NCBI RefSeq assembly: GCF_029784135.1
Contig: NC_073744.1
Coordinates: 18,757,441-18,821,440, forward strand
From: Toxorhynchites rutilus septentrionalis
Lineage: Eukaryota > Arthropoda > Insecta > Diptera > Culicidae
DNA length: 64,000 nt
Reading direction: 5' to 3'
The translations under genes and the position numbers were made by a program. The notes under the pieces are model-generated. The model was not told the origin of the DNA. It did not search any database and worked only from the letters and a program-made list of their open reading frames with translations. This document shows positions 22,182 through 33,384 of this stretch, one piece after another. Numbering within the stretch: position 1 is the first letter of the stretch; each line of letters begins with the position of its first letter.

Positions 22182-23480
22182 AAGGGTGTGTCACATCAAA
22201 TTGCATCACGGAAAAAACGCTGTAAAAATTCGCCCAGAAGACCGATCCTTTTGAAAATTTTAGACAGTAAAATAAAAACTATTAAACAACTTTTGGCATT
22301 TTCTTTTTATTCATACTTCGAGCCCAAGCCCGTATGCTCACACCTTCCTCTTTACCCCGTCCATAAGGTTCTGTACAACGTCAGGTTGTAGTTTTTTTTT
22401 GAACAGAAATCCATTTTCTCTTGAAGTCCGCCTCCGATTTGACAACTTTTGGGTTCTTCCGGAGGGCCTGCTTCATAATCGCCCAATATTTCTCTATTGG
22501 GCGAAGCTCCGGCGCGTTGGGCGGGTTCATTTCCTTTGGCACGAAGGTGACCCCGTTGGCTTCGTACCACTCCAACACGTCCTTTGAATAGTGGCACGAA
22601 GCGAGATCCGACCAGAAGATGGTCGGGCCCTCGTGCTGCTTCAATAGTGGTAGTAAGCGCTTCTGTAGGCACTCCTTAAGGTAAACCTGCCCGTTTACCG
22701 TGCCGGTCATCACGAAGGGGGCGCTCCGCTTTCCGCAAGAGCAGATCGCTTGCCACACCATGTACTTTTTGGCAAACTTGGATAGTTTCGGCTTGCGAAT
22801 CTCCTCCGGAACGCTGAATTTGTCCTCTGCGGAGAAGAACAACAGGCCCGGCAGCTGACGAAAGTTCGCTTTGACGTAGGTTTCGTCGTCCATTACCAGG
22901 TAATGCGGCTTCGTCAGCATTTCGGTGTACAGCTTCCGGGCTCGCGTATTCCCCACCATGTTTTGCCTTTCGTCGCGGTTAGGAGCCTTCTGAACCTTGT
23001 ATGTACGCAGGCCCTCCCGCTGCTTGGTCCGCTGGACGAATGAACTTGACAAATTCAGCTTATTGGCGACATCCCGGACCGAACTTCTCGGATCACGTCT
23101 AAACTGCTTAACTACGCGCTTGTGATCTTTTTCACTGACGGAGCATCCATTTTTGCCGTTCTTCACCTTCCGGTCGATGGTTAGGTTCTCGAAGTATCGT
23201 TTTAGTACTCTGCTGACCGTGGATTGGACGATTCCCAGCATCCTACCGATGTCCCGATGTGACAACTCCGGATTCTCGAAATGAGTGCACAGGATTAATT
23301 CACGACGCTCTTTTTCGTTCGACGACATTTCTTCAAATTTACGAAAAATTGACAGTGAAGCATGGCCAACGTGATCTATACACTCTTATCTGATTATAAG
23401 CGAAAGCTGAAAATATAATTCCTAAAAATTAAATTTCTACAGCGTTTTTTCCGTGATGCAATTTGATGTGACACACCCTT
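22182..23480 (-). mobile_element. ITmD37E (Tc1/mariner, DD37E) element, 1,299 bp
   Basis: Terminal inverted repeats start AAGGGTGTGTCACATCAAAT at the left and end TTTGATGTGACACACCCTT at the right. TA dinucleotides flank both sides (22180-22181, 23481-23482). A single long transposase frame fills most of the element. DD37E elements are known from mosquitoes. Confidence 0.93.
22381..23328 (-). CDS. ITmD37E transposase, 315 residues, apparently intact
   Basis: N-terminal helix-turn-helix region (SHRDIGRMLGIVQSTVSRVL and a second HTH near DVANKL), then the DDE domain: YLVMDDETYVK gives the first Asp, IFWSDLASCHYS the second, PIEKYWAIMK the Glu. Exactly 37 residues lie between the second Asp and the Glu, hence DD37E. 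The frame opens at ATG and has no stops; whether it is still active is unknown. It belongs to the transposon, not the host. Confidence 0.92.
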   Translation of the reverse strand: MSSNEKERRELILCTHFENPELSHRDIGRMLGIVQSTVSRVLKRYFENLTIDRKVKNGKNGCSVSEKDHKRVVKQFRRDPRSSVRDVANKLNLSSSFVQRTKQREGLRTYKVQKAPNRDERQNMVGNTRARKLYTEMLTKPHYLVMDDETYVKANFRQLPGLLFFSAEDKFSVPEEIRKPKLSKFAKKYMVWQAICSCGKRSAPFVMTGTVNGQVYLKECLQKRLLPLLKQHEGPTIFWSDLASCHYSKDVLEWYEANGVTFVPKEMNPPNAPELRPIEKYWAIMKQALRKNPKVVKSEADFKRKWISVQKKTTT

Positions 23481-23727
23481 TATTCCACAATCCATTTTTC
23501 TGTGCTTTCTAGGTTTCTTGCAACGGGATTCTGGGCTTCATTTGTTGCTTCAGAAATAGCACACTACTGAAGTATGGCCAGTTAGTGGAAATGCTGTCAT
23601 CACCGTGATCCCTAGATCTCGACTGCGTTCACGGCCAAAAGTATCCCGTAAATTTTTCCATTTTTTTAGCAGCATATTCTGAAATTAAAAAATCCTTTCA
23701 ATATATATTCAAACAATTTCATTTGAC

Positions 23728-23890
23728 TCACTTACCAGTGATTCCTAATTCTTCCGAAACTTCTTTCCAACACTTACTAACAAGAACCCAGTCCCTGTAG
23801 TGTCGAGTTTGCTGATTCCAAAGTGCACTTCTTTGAAATATAGCTCCGATTAGTGCTTCCACATCCACAGACACATCTTCTTCCGTCATG
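23728..23890 (-). pseudogene. Harbinger-associated Myb/MADF-like ORF, partial
   Basis: Minus frame starting MTEEDVSVDVEALIGAIFQR and containing RDWVLVSKCWKEVSEELGIT, with Trp spacing like a MADF/Myb DNA-binding domain. Only the first third remains. The same type of protein, also paired with a Harbinger transposase, is seen at 53888-55430. Confidence 0.6.
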
Positions 23891-24599
23891 TTGTAAACAA
23901 AATATAAAACTGACATTGACTTGTCGCGTGTTCATCGCGCGAAAAAGCTGTGCATGCCGAGGTTGATTTTGTGTCGCGCAGAAATTCGCTTGTCGCGTCG
24001 CATCGCATCGCGTTTACTCTGGCATATGAAATAGTTTTTTGCCAGAATTGAATGAACGGAGCTTGGTCGCGTAACAACGCGCGGCTTGTCAAAAATAACG
24101 TAGTGTCGCATCGCATGTCGCGTTCACTCTGGCATCATCCTAAGGTTTGATATAATTATTTAAACAGAAACTGGTCAGTAGCGTCGGTCAGAAGCATAAT
24201 TTTCATATGAAACACCTGATGAGTTTCAAGGAATTTGCCAAAAGCAGAAAATGGTTCAGATTTTCTATAGACGGATATCAATATTATGGAAAAGCACTAG
24301 AGAATAATTAGAAATTCATTGAGATTCATTTTTTCCTTATTTGAAACTTAAATATTCTTTCATTCAAAGTATGTCTTCAAAACAATATCGTTAAAAATAT
24401 CTATTACGTAAAAACAAATGATCAATGGTCTTATTCTTATATAATATTATCAATATTATACATAATCAATCATAATGATCGTTTTGGGCCATTGGCCTCC
24501 ATTGCACAACGAAAGGAAGAAGAAGAACGAAGGGGAATATTTGCCTAGAGCATAAATATTGGATCTCGCTGAGGCAATCAATTAGGGGCGAATGAACTA

Positions 24600-24915
24600 A
24601 AAAGTTTAAAGCCTCTTAAAAACAAAGAGTCAAGTCGAGGCAAACTTTCAGTATCTTTCCACATTCGAAGCAATGAACATCGCTTGTTCTTCCTCGTTTT
24701 GCGTCATCACATGTCTTCGTTTCGAATAAAGCTGTGGACCTTCGCACTGATTCCCTACGGAACGCGCAACGGACGGAAGTCAAGCAATCTATCGAAATGA
24801 TTCCGTCAACAAGTAGATTCAACTGCCTTCGCACTAATTCCCTACGGAACGCGTGACGAACAGGAGCTTGATCAATTTGTCCAAATCTACTAAGCGGGAG
24901 GATCAACGAGAACAA
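24600..24915. repeat. Direct ~95-bp duplication
   Basis: CCTTCGCACTGATTCCCTAC at 24738 and CCTTCGCACTAATTCCCTAC at 24829, both followed by GGAACGCG. No gene assignment. Confidence 0.5.
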
Positions 24916-24920
24916 GCATC

Positions 24921-25113
24921 CCTATTCTGTATTTCGATCGATTCGAAATATTTCGAACGATTTGATAACATTCTTTTCTGTATTCCGTTCGAGTTGTTGT
25001 AGCACTTCATTCGATCTGTTTATCTTCTATCTTTGAATGGGCAAAACGTTCGAAATAAAGAATGCGAAATTATAACTCGAACGAAATGGAAATCCATCGG
25101 AATACAGAATAGG
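24921..25113. mobile_element. MITE, CCTATTCTGTATT family (copy 1)
   Basis: CCTATTCTGTATTTCGATCG at the left mirrors CGGAATACAGAATAGG at the right, and internal TTCGAAC motifs are also palindromic. A second copy in the opposite orientation is at 54671-54882. Confidence 0.75.
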
Positions 25114-26618
25114 CCTGAAGATCTATACGAACTCCGAGCGCAAATTGTACAATTATTGCTTCAAACGTTGGAAGTCTGGAAACTGCTGATCTCTCGTTAA
25201 CGAACTCAAGACTTTGATAAATTCAAAACACTCGCGTAGTGTAGTCAATTCTACTTTAAGACAACTTCTGGCTGCAGAAGGCAGCTTAAGACTACTTATT
25301 TTATTCAAATTTGGTTGGTTTTTATACAATGCTGTGCTTACATGATATATCCTAATCCTAGGTTAAACACTCGTCTTAGGAGCTGGCAGCACCATCTCAG
25401 ATAGCAGCGAAGCGATGTGAGTGTAAACAAAAAGACCCATTTTAAGCAACTCTGCATACTTGAAATATTCAACAAAGAATTTGACTGCTTTTTTTAAAGG
25501 GCCAACATTTTTTTCTTGATTTTTTACAAAAAATTGAAACTTAAAAACTAGAATATCTGCAAAATTTAGTTTAAAGAATGAAATGTAGGAAATTGTTTAA
25601 ATTTCCCTAAAAAAATACCAAAATTTTTTTGAAAAAAATATATTAAAAATTAAAATTCGTATTTCTCAAAAATGTGTTTTTTTTCCAAATTCTCAAAAAA
25701 AATATATATGAACAGCCCTCACAATTTCCAACAAGTCGTCCATGTCAGCTATAATAAAGTGGTGGTAGCATTTATTGTAACGCCGTCACTACATCGCAAT
25801 GCTACAGAGAGAAAATAAACGAACAGGTATGATTTAGTTTAGTTCAGTTAGTCTGCACATAATACGGCACGAATATGGACGCATTTAGTTTATTGTCCCG
25901 CGAGTTAAAACGTTTTATTTCCCTTCGACACAATCACGTAATCCGGAATTATACCCGAAATTCCGCTGGTCTGTTGGGTTGTCTGATGTGTTCTGACGGT
26001 CCAATCTGTTGTCCTACAGTCCACAGTCCACAGTCCAGATGGACACTTTTAAAGGGAAAAAGTTTTTCTACCAACAACTTGTTTTGTTTGAAAAAAAAAC
26101 AACTAATCATAATTTTGTTTGAAGTTAAGATAGTAATATAGTGTATTCAACGAAGTTTTAGATCTTATTAAAATATGAATTTGAGCACATTCTATCTTTT
26201 ATAGTTTCCGGAATGTAAGGCATTTTTGTATGAAGACTCATAAAAAATTGTTTCACTCATAACATTTTTGTGTGTAAATTCTCTCGTTTGACATGTTCTA
26301 GGCATGTTTCTAAATAGAAAAAAGAGTTGGCAGAACATGTAAATCGCGATAATTTATACATAAAAATGTTACGAATTGAAAATTAATAGTAATTTTTCAA
26401 AGAAAAACATGAAAAAGTTGTTGTTCGAAAAACTTTTTCCCTGTAAAAGTGCCCATCTTCCGATGTATGGGAGACTTGTTAGAAACTGTATGGGCTATTC
26501 ATATCTATTTTTTCAAAATTAATAAAACATGTTTTCGAGAAAAATGAATTTCAATTTTCAAAATATTTACCGATCTGATCATTGAAATCACCGATGATGA
26601 TTTTGATGTCATGTTTTG
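25114..26618. other. AT-rich intergenic DNA with a hairpin repeat at 26035-26465
   Basis: GACACTTTTAAAGGGAAAAA at 26042 is mirrored by TTTTTCCCTGTAAAAGTGCC at 26435, so 26035-26465 is probably a ~430-bp MITE. 25869-26141 is an open stretch of 88 codons with no recognisable domain, and I do not call it a gene. Confidence 0.4.
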
Positions 26619-27650
26619 AGAAGCTAGCTGCGCGTATAATTCGTCTTTGTCATCATCGGACCTTGAAAGGTGAGGGATGTGCATCCAATCCAATCACACG
26701 TTTCTACATATTGACCATCGCGAAACTTACTTACTGTTGTTTCTGTGCAACACGCTTCCTGCAGCGCTACGATGTCAAACTTGCGGTTTTTCAATAGTTC
26801 GGAAGGCACACGAGTATACCCAGGTTTTCTTACGAGGTTTTTCTTCCACGGATTTTCCAATTACGGCGGTTTTTTACGCGAATTTTCAAATAAACGCGGT
26901 TTTTTTTTACGCGGACATTCTAATTAACGAATTTTGTTCCACGCGGTACCCGCGTAAAAAAGACCAGTACAATATCACATCTCTCCCTCAGCTCACATTT
27001 CTCTTTTATGCTCCATCAGAGCATACTGCTTGTAACGGGGCTTAGCGCTTATGAAGGAAATTAGTGCCGCACCTTATCACGATTCTTACGTGGATTTTAG
27101 GTGTTGGGTAACGGGGAGCCCACCGGGCAGTACAACGGGACGGGGGTTTTACGGGCAGCGATTCGTGAGTGTTTTTTCCCTATCCACTTAGCTCTAGGCG
27201 GTCCAACAGTGGTATTGCCCGTGCATCGGCAGTAGAGTGTACAAATCACAAGGGAATCTTCTAGCAACAGCAGATTACCTCATTCGTGAGGAAAACCGAA
27301 CTTTAGCTACCAGTAACCAACGAAATTGCAGGAAAATACTACGGGCTTTCGCAAGCGAGTAGCACTCAACTTTTTACTTCCGTTCAACGTAAGGATAGTC
27401 CAATTTGATATCTATCATCAAGTGACATGTTTTTTTTTACGCGAATTTTCCAATTAACGCGAATTTTCGAATTGACGTGGTTTTTTACTTGAATTTTCAA
27501 TTAACGCGCATTTTTTACGACGTACGTATCTCCCGCGTAATAAAAACCTGGGTGTACTTCCGATGAAATTGAGAGATCGACAGCCACAGGTCCCGAGTTT
27601 CCAATCATTAGTCCGGTTTCGTCGCCTGGGTCTGTGTTGATTAGTTTGGT
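26619..27650 (-). pseudogene. LINE endonuclease-domain fragment split by an inserted TIR element
   Basis: Minus-strand pieces: NDWKLGTCGCRSLNFIGS near 27620-27560 (GTWNVRSL-type start of an AP-endonuclease domain), then after the insert SELLKNRKFDIVALQEACC near 26805-26745 and KFRDGQYVETCDWIG. This is the N-terminus of a non-LTR retrotransposon ORF2. Reverse transcriptase is not seen here. Confidence 0.65.
26819..27553. mobile_element. DNA element with CCCAGGTTTT termini
   Basis: CCCAGGTTTTCTTACG at the left and CGTAATAAAAACCTGGG at the right are inverted. Several TTTTTTTACGCGxATTTTC repeats lie inside both ends. It separates the two halves of a LINE endonuclease frame, which fixes its limits. 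No transposase. Confidence 0.65.
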
Positions 27651-28578
27651 TCAAATCTTCTTGTGTGTCGTTCGTTGCTTGGTGTTTGAGTGGTGCGGCT
27701 TGCAAGGCCTGCGACCAATCCCCTTTTCTTGCAGGAGCACCACCGTTATACTGCTACGTTACGTCCCGAGTACCTCCAGGACTGGGCAAAGACGCTTATG
27801 GCGGAGTCAATTCGCTTAGTGGAGCTATTTCCGGGTTTTCTGTCTTTTCTTGAGGGTGGGCAATGCCCAATGCTCATCGCACCACACCCTAGACAGTTCC
27901 CCTGAACCAATTCAAGCCAGAAAACGATCTATGACGAGAAAATTTCTGATCCGGATGGGAATCGAACCTGTAATCTTAACCGATCATTCAGTATAATTTG
28001 ACTTGCCGAATAATTCTGGTACTTTATATTCGGGTAAAATTATAGAAATATTGTAAACAAAATTTGATGTGGATAATTAAACATCTCCGCTACGCTCTAT
28101 TCAATTTTAGCATTTGTTCAAATTGCAAATAATAGTGGATGTCTCATAAATTCAATTCATAAATTGATGCGTGCACTAAATAATGATATCAATTGACGCT
28201 TATTTTCTCTAGAATAAATAGTTTTTTTTTGCCCAAAATTTGAGACGAATGTGCCCATTGTCATGACAGGGAAGAATTTTTTCCATGTCAACACACCAAC
28301 ACACCGCTTGAGATGCAAGAGAAACTATACACCATGCTAGAACATCATGTGCAACATTGTACATATATCCAAACATACTACGAATAAAATCATGTCACAT
28401 TTTGAAACACAGGTACGAAAAAATTATGTTTGTACAAACAAAAAACTGCGAAAACCAGCTGAACATGTTCATCTCGTACGCAGTGTTTCATGAGAAACAC
28501 TAAAAACTGCCTACAGCTAATAATTAGAATTAACAATAACCTATGGTATTTATTTATACTTCTTCAACAACCAATAAC
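27651..28578. other. Repetitive and AT-rich flank
   Basis: 27651-27930 probably continues the LINE 5' region. At 27955-27985 there is GGGAATCGAACCT, a B-box-like word of tRNA-derived SINEs on the minus strand, but no complete tRNA fold. The rest is featureless. Confidence 0.35.
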
Positions 28579-30231
28579 TTATTCTTCATCCTCGAGAAAA
28601 TCCTCCGTGTCCGCCTCATCGTCGTCCTCCTCGTTCGATTCCCTTTCGGGCCGGAACTCGTCCGAGTCACTGTCGTAATCGAACAGATCCACATCCTGGT
28701 CCTCATCCTCATCACTCCCGTCGAACAGACCCGGGTTCATGATAGCAGCCATCACGATATCGCGCGCAAACCGTCGATTCCGTTGCCGCCTCTGTCCGCT
28801 GTCATCATTACTATTGTTCGATTGATTGGATTGTATTTGCATTAGCGGAACATGTGCCTGATGCACAGGGGCTACCGAGGCTGGAAGTAAAGACCTAGAT
28901 AAATCAAACTATGACCATCAAACGTTCTCAAATTTTATTAGCAACAGATGGATTGCTCATATAACAAACTTCTGACTCATTTGACATTATTTATAAATAA
29001 CATAATCTTCCAGCTTGGCCGGCTGCTTAACGTTCCGTCTCGGACGCTGGGGTCCCGAATTGATTCCTATTGTTGCCATCCTCCCGTTTGCGACCGAGAT
29101 AAATCGGGCTGTTTCATTAAAAGAATCAATGATTGTTATATACGCACAAATGGTTTGGAATGAGCAGAAGTTTTGTCAGCATGAGTTCCAATCAGGTTTA
29201 ATGACATGAATAATGAACGAGAAATGGGGATGGTGCTAATTACATACCTCTATACTCACTTGAGTCAGGATGCTGATATTCGCGAAAATGCATCGGATTC
29301 CTGCGGTAGCAACTCGCTCCGAACGGACAATGTGGTGCATCGTCCGGTGCAGCAGGAAACGTTGGTCTCCTGTAGTCGTTATCGTTAGGATGTGCGAATT
29401 GTGCCCGGTGATCTGCGGTATGTCGATAGCATCGGATACCGAACTCACAGGAAGGCCTCGGAGGAGGCCCGGTGCTGTCAGCCACTTCGGTTTTTATCTC
29501 AATCTTCACCGGCACCGACGTTGCGGGTGATTTCGGTCGTGAAGAACTAGCCTCTCCAGTCTCTTCGGTATTTGGTTCGGGTTTCACTACGGGAGCATCC
29601 GCATCAGAACAGTTCGCTTCTGCACCGGTATCCGATTGTTCCGTTCTGAGCTTCTTAGAGCTTTCAGCTTCAGATTCATCACAGCCCTTCCGCTTTCCAA
29701 CAGTGTCTGCGATTGCATCACTACTTACGACGGCATTATTAACTTCTTCCATAGTCCGAATCCTTAGTGGACAATTGTCGGATGAACTGATCGCGGTTTC
29801 CTGATCTCCTTCTGTACGGAATTTTACTTCGTACCAATACTGATCCGGAAGAAGAGCAAATTTCTCGCCCTGTCGCAGAGTAGCAGTCAAATCCTTAGAG
29901 AGAATATTCAAAACGCTGTCCTCTGTTCGGATGAAAATCGGATTCGAGTGAGTAGATGTGATTTGGATGCTTCCAGTCTCCTCAGTGGCCAGCCTTATAA
30001 TACCATGTTGCCTCGATATTCGTTTATCATCACACTAAAAGAGAAGGTAAAATCAAACTCTTGAACGAACAGGAAAACAGTGGTGTTTTCCCACTCAGCC
30101 GCCCATAACGACGCAATAACAGAACGTAAACAAACCTGCAAAATGGAATCCCGGCCAATTATGGTTTCTGCTGCTGGAATGTGAATATCTATTTGCTTGT
30201 CGCAATCATGGAGGTACAGTTGGAGCGGCAT
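28579..30231 (-). CDS. APLF-type DNA-repair histone chaperone (FHA, two PBZ fingers, acidic tail)
   Basis: Exons 30231-30136, 30034-29248 and 28880-28579 splice in phase to 394 residues. Residues 1 to about 110 form an FHA domain (TIIGRDS..., DDKRISRQHGII across the first junction). A Ser/Glu-rich linker has a basic patch (GKRKG, SSKKLR). Two PBZ zinc fingers follow: C228/C234/H241/H247 (CEFGIRCYRHTADH) and C268/C274/H281/H287 (CPFGASCYRRNPMH). The last exon encodes an acidic tail (DYDSDSDE..., DFLEDEE). In the family, FHA binds CK2-phosphorylated XRCC1/XRCC4, PBZ binds poly(ADP-ribose) and the acidic tail binds histones. Donors are CAG|GTTTGT and GAG|GTATGT. The intron at 28881-29247 also holds an alternative terminal exon. 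Confidence 0.9.
28987..29108 (-). CDS. Candidate alternative terminal exon of the APLF-type gene
   Basis: An acceptor GAAACAG ends at 29109. The 122-nt exon joins in the correct phase to the exon-2 donor at 29248 and stays open for 40 codons to TAA at 28987. The peptide contains GIDSGPQRPRRNVKQPAKLE and ends DYVIYK. This would give a 334-residue form with both PBZ fingers but a basic instead of acidic tail. The pyrimidine tract is weak, and the RRNVKQPAKLEDY end also resembles retroelement tails, so a chance fit or exonised repeat is possible. Confidence 0.45.
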
Positions 30232-31660
30232 GATTACTGAGGCAACCTAATTTGATTTCTCGATGCGTAAGCAAAGGGACATTTTCCGAGTTCCGAGCAC
30301 CTAAAAAATACAAACTTTACCACAAGACGCGCACTTTTACTGATGGATTTTTAATATTGACAACTCCGAATGTCGACAATTTCTGTTTGAGGGGTAGGAA
30401 GGTGAGCCTGATACTGATGTATAATTTTAAATTTTTGGGTAGAAACACACTAGATGGCTCTCGCGTGCAAATGCTGAAATGATGAGCCGAAGCGGGAGCT
30501 TGATGTAAAACGCATTCAGTGGCTTTCGACAGCCTCACCACTCGTATTAGAAATTTGTCATATCAAGATCCGCGATATCGCGATAATTAGACCCGAAAGC
30601 AGCTTTAAATTGGTGAAATTTGAATGAAAATTTTTATTTAAATTTATCATCGTCTTATTTAAATTTAATTAGTAACTTGAAACTTTTGTCCCTTTAATTG
30701 TTGCACTGATTTACGTACAAATGGTGCATTGCCGATTATGAAATTATTCACTGTTACTTTGAAGAAATTCTTGAGTTGAACGATGTAGGTGCTATGTACA
30801 TTTTCTCTTAAATACTATTTGTGAATTTACGAAAGTACACTTATTTGACACTGAATTCCAGTGTGAAATGCCTCTCACGAAGAAAGAGATACCATGCCTG
30901 GAAGTGAAGTGTCGTGGAACTGCATTTTTTTTAGCGTGCGCCTCTTAGAGTTACTAGTTTTTTGTGTAAGAAGCCTGGAAGTTTTGTCCTTGTAAGGTTG
31001 TATAAAATATGCAACATCTCATCGGAGCAAATTTACTAAATGGACAACCAATCAGATGATATTGAGGGTGAGAGACTCTAGCAAATCTATTCAATTTGAA
31101 AGTATATTGAACACATGCATCCAATGTTACTTGAAGTTTAGATTGCGCAAAAACTGATGAGTTAGATAAACGGAAATTGCAGACAATGAAGTGCGTCAAT
31201 ACAAGGCTTTTGGAAAACCTAAGTTTAGTGTCAGTGCTGAGGAAAGATGTGGTAGCATACAATGTACGAAGCCTACCATACAATTTTCCACATTATTTGA
31301 AAATAAATTTATCAAAGCTAAAATAAGATTGAATAATTCCAATACTCAAACCATTTTCAACATATTGAATTATTAAGATAAGGAGTGTATCGGAAAGTAG
31401 TCTTAAACATTTAACGTGTTACACACAAACGGGTGAACATTTTTCGTCGGGTAATCAGAGCACGCTTTGTTTTGAAATACAAGTTATTTAGTCGCGGTCA
31501 TAAAGTTGTTTTCGAAATGTTGCGGATTGATACAGAAACTAAAAAGAAAATTCGGCACAATTGGTGCACTAAAAAAAATGTTACATAACACAAAATAGTA
31601 AAAAAAAATATCAAAGTTTGACCAGAAAGTATTAAATGAATCGTCGCAAAGTTCAGTAAT
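30232..31660. other. Intergenic, no gene recognised
   Basis: Upstream of the minus-strand APLF-type gene. AT-rich; short open stretches have no domains. The first ~150 bp should hold its promoter. Confidence 0.4.
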
Positions 31661-31663
31661 GAG

Positions 31664-32350
31664 TTATCTTTCGAGGATCTCAGCGAAGTGAACAAAAACC
31701 CGATTGCACATAGATTGACTGAAGTCACGACTTATGTCCAAACCTTTGAACAACGTTCTCGAAGAAACATTTGGTATAATTGAATGTAACCACCGCCCAA
31801 GACTTCCAGTGTCCCAATCGGTTTGCCAATTCAAGAGGGAACTCTGACGCAATATTTGGAAAAAATCATCGTATGGAATCAGTCTTTTGACTTTTGCGAG
31901 AGTGTCCGCCTTGTCATTGCCAAAAATTGAGTAAGAGATGGGACCCATACAATGGTTATCTTATAAGATCTTTCGATCAATGCGCTCATCTGCTGCCTCA
32001 CTTTAGTGAGGAAATAAGATGGGTGCCTACTAATTTTCATCGACTGGAGTGTCTCAAGCGAACTGAGACTATCCGAGAAAATGAAGTAATGGTCTGCAGG
32101 TTTGTTGGAGATCATCCCCAAAGCGAAGTCGAATGCTGCCAGCTCAGCAACGATCATAACTCTTTTGTATCAAAGGCATGAACAACGTACTTTCGTTTTA
32201 AAATGCACGAGGTTGAGATTTGATTATATCTAAGCTGACCAAATAGTTCCGGACTGAAAACGGGACACGTATGTAAAAAAAAACACAAAAACCCTTTCAA
32301 GGTGAGGGGATTGTTGCTGGTAAGATTGATACCAAAAAACACCGCGTCTA
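31664..32350 (-). pseudogene. Non-LTR retrotransposon RNase H-domain remnant
   Basis: Minus frame around 32157-31900 reads AELAAFDFALGMI, then HYFIFSDSLSSLETL, then YKITIVWVPS, then after a frameshift IFGNDKADTLAK. These are the Glu, Asp, Asp positions of an RNase H domain found at the ORF2 C-terminus of I/LOA/R1-type LINEs. Frameshifts and the absence of reverse transcriptase mark it as dead. Confidence 0.75.
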
Positions 32351-33384
32351 ACGAAAAGTGATTTGATGTGAGCTGGTAGAAGTTGCGAATGAAGTCCCGA
32401 CTGAAGTACTGACTTTTGAATCATGATTTCGGGCTAACCTTGGGGATGATTGAAGACGATTTAACGCTGATGAGCACGGCAATATCGGTGGCAGATACAT
32501 CGTCTCTTTCAACAAGACGAATAAATGTTCGATATGTCACCAACTGATGACTCTGGTAGAAAGCAGCCATAGTTTTAGGAATCGGTTGTCAGTTAAATCC
32601 CGTGGTACAACAGGAATTTTCTTGTGAAAGATAATAAGAGCGCTATTCTTCACAAAAAAAAAATGAATCCTTTCTATAGAAGATCCAAGAGAAAGGAACC
32701 GTGTGTTACCCTGCTCAAGAAATTTAGCATCATGTTCCCCGACGAAATCACAAAAATTTTCACAGAAATTTTTTTGTACACGAATTGTGTAAATATGAAG
32801 ATATTTATAAAGTTTTACAACGGAGCTTTCAGTATCGATTGCATGTTGAAGACGGTTGTGTGGAATCTCTGCGAATACAACAATGTAAATCCCAATTAGT
32901 TCATCAGATGTTCATTCGAATAAAATTATTGGAAATAATGATAGTGGAATATTGAGGAATATAAGAATTTTCGGTATACTCAAAATACGGTACAAATTGA
33001 TAAAAAGACGGGACAATCAAAATTGGTCGAAAAAACGGTACGTTTGGTCAGCCTAATTATATATTATATGTTGCTATTCCCATTTTCGGAGAAAGTTCGA
33101 CATCATTCAATAATGATAGCTTTTTTGCCTTTATCGTATTACTGGGACCATTGTGCGAATGTCGACTTTTTCCGATGAGCACTTGCGAAGAAATGATACA
33201 CGTATAAAAACAATAATACTTGCGGGCTATTTTGATTCGGTTCCGTTCGCTCCGATAAATATTGCATTTTTCTATAGGAAATAACCATCCCTGAGTCTGC
33301 TATGAGCTTGTAATGCTAGCTTTTTTTTCCATATTGTTGATTTAGTTATTTGTTATTCTTTATCAGGCGAACACCTCCAGAACA
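32351..33384. other. Intergenic, upstream of the 627-residue gene
   Basis: AT-rich with no recognised element. The promoter and 5' UTR of the gene starting at 33385 should lie in the last few hundred bases. Confidence 0.4.

Larger units (their letters stand above)
21980..23575 (+). pseudogene. Harbinger transposase N-terminal remnant, intron interrupted by another transposon
   Basis: A plus-strand frame reads NYTRMSIETFEYILGHIEVV, then TPIEPGEKLLITLR up to a donor at 22107 (GTAAGA). An acceptor TTTCTAG ends at 23512 and the frame resumes FLATGFWASFVASEIAHY before a stop. The PGEKL..LR[FY]LATG signature is diagnostic of Harbinger transposases (DDE_4 family). The catalytic domain is lost. The ITmD37E insertion (22182-23480) lies wholly inside the intron. 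Confidence 0.75.
21648..24140. mobile_element. Degenerate PIF/Harbinger element interrupted by ITmD37E
   Basis: TIR-like ends: GGGTGAGGCCAGAGTGAACG at the left, CGTTCACTCTGGCATCATCC at the right, each followed inward by GCGACA/GATGCG-rich sequence. TGA and TAA flank it, a mismatched TTA-type duplication. It carries a partial transposase on plus and a Myb/MADF-like ORF on minus, the usual two-gene Harbinger layout. A 1.3-kb Tc1/mariner element sits inside it. Confidence 0.75.

Noticed and set aside
27955..27985. tRNA gene (B-box-like GGTTCGATTCCC on minus)
   Set aside because: No matching A box, acceptor stem or cloverleaf; at best a tRNA-derived SINE scrap.
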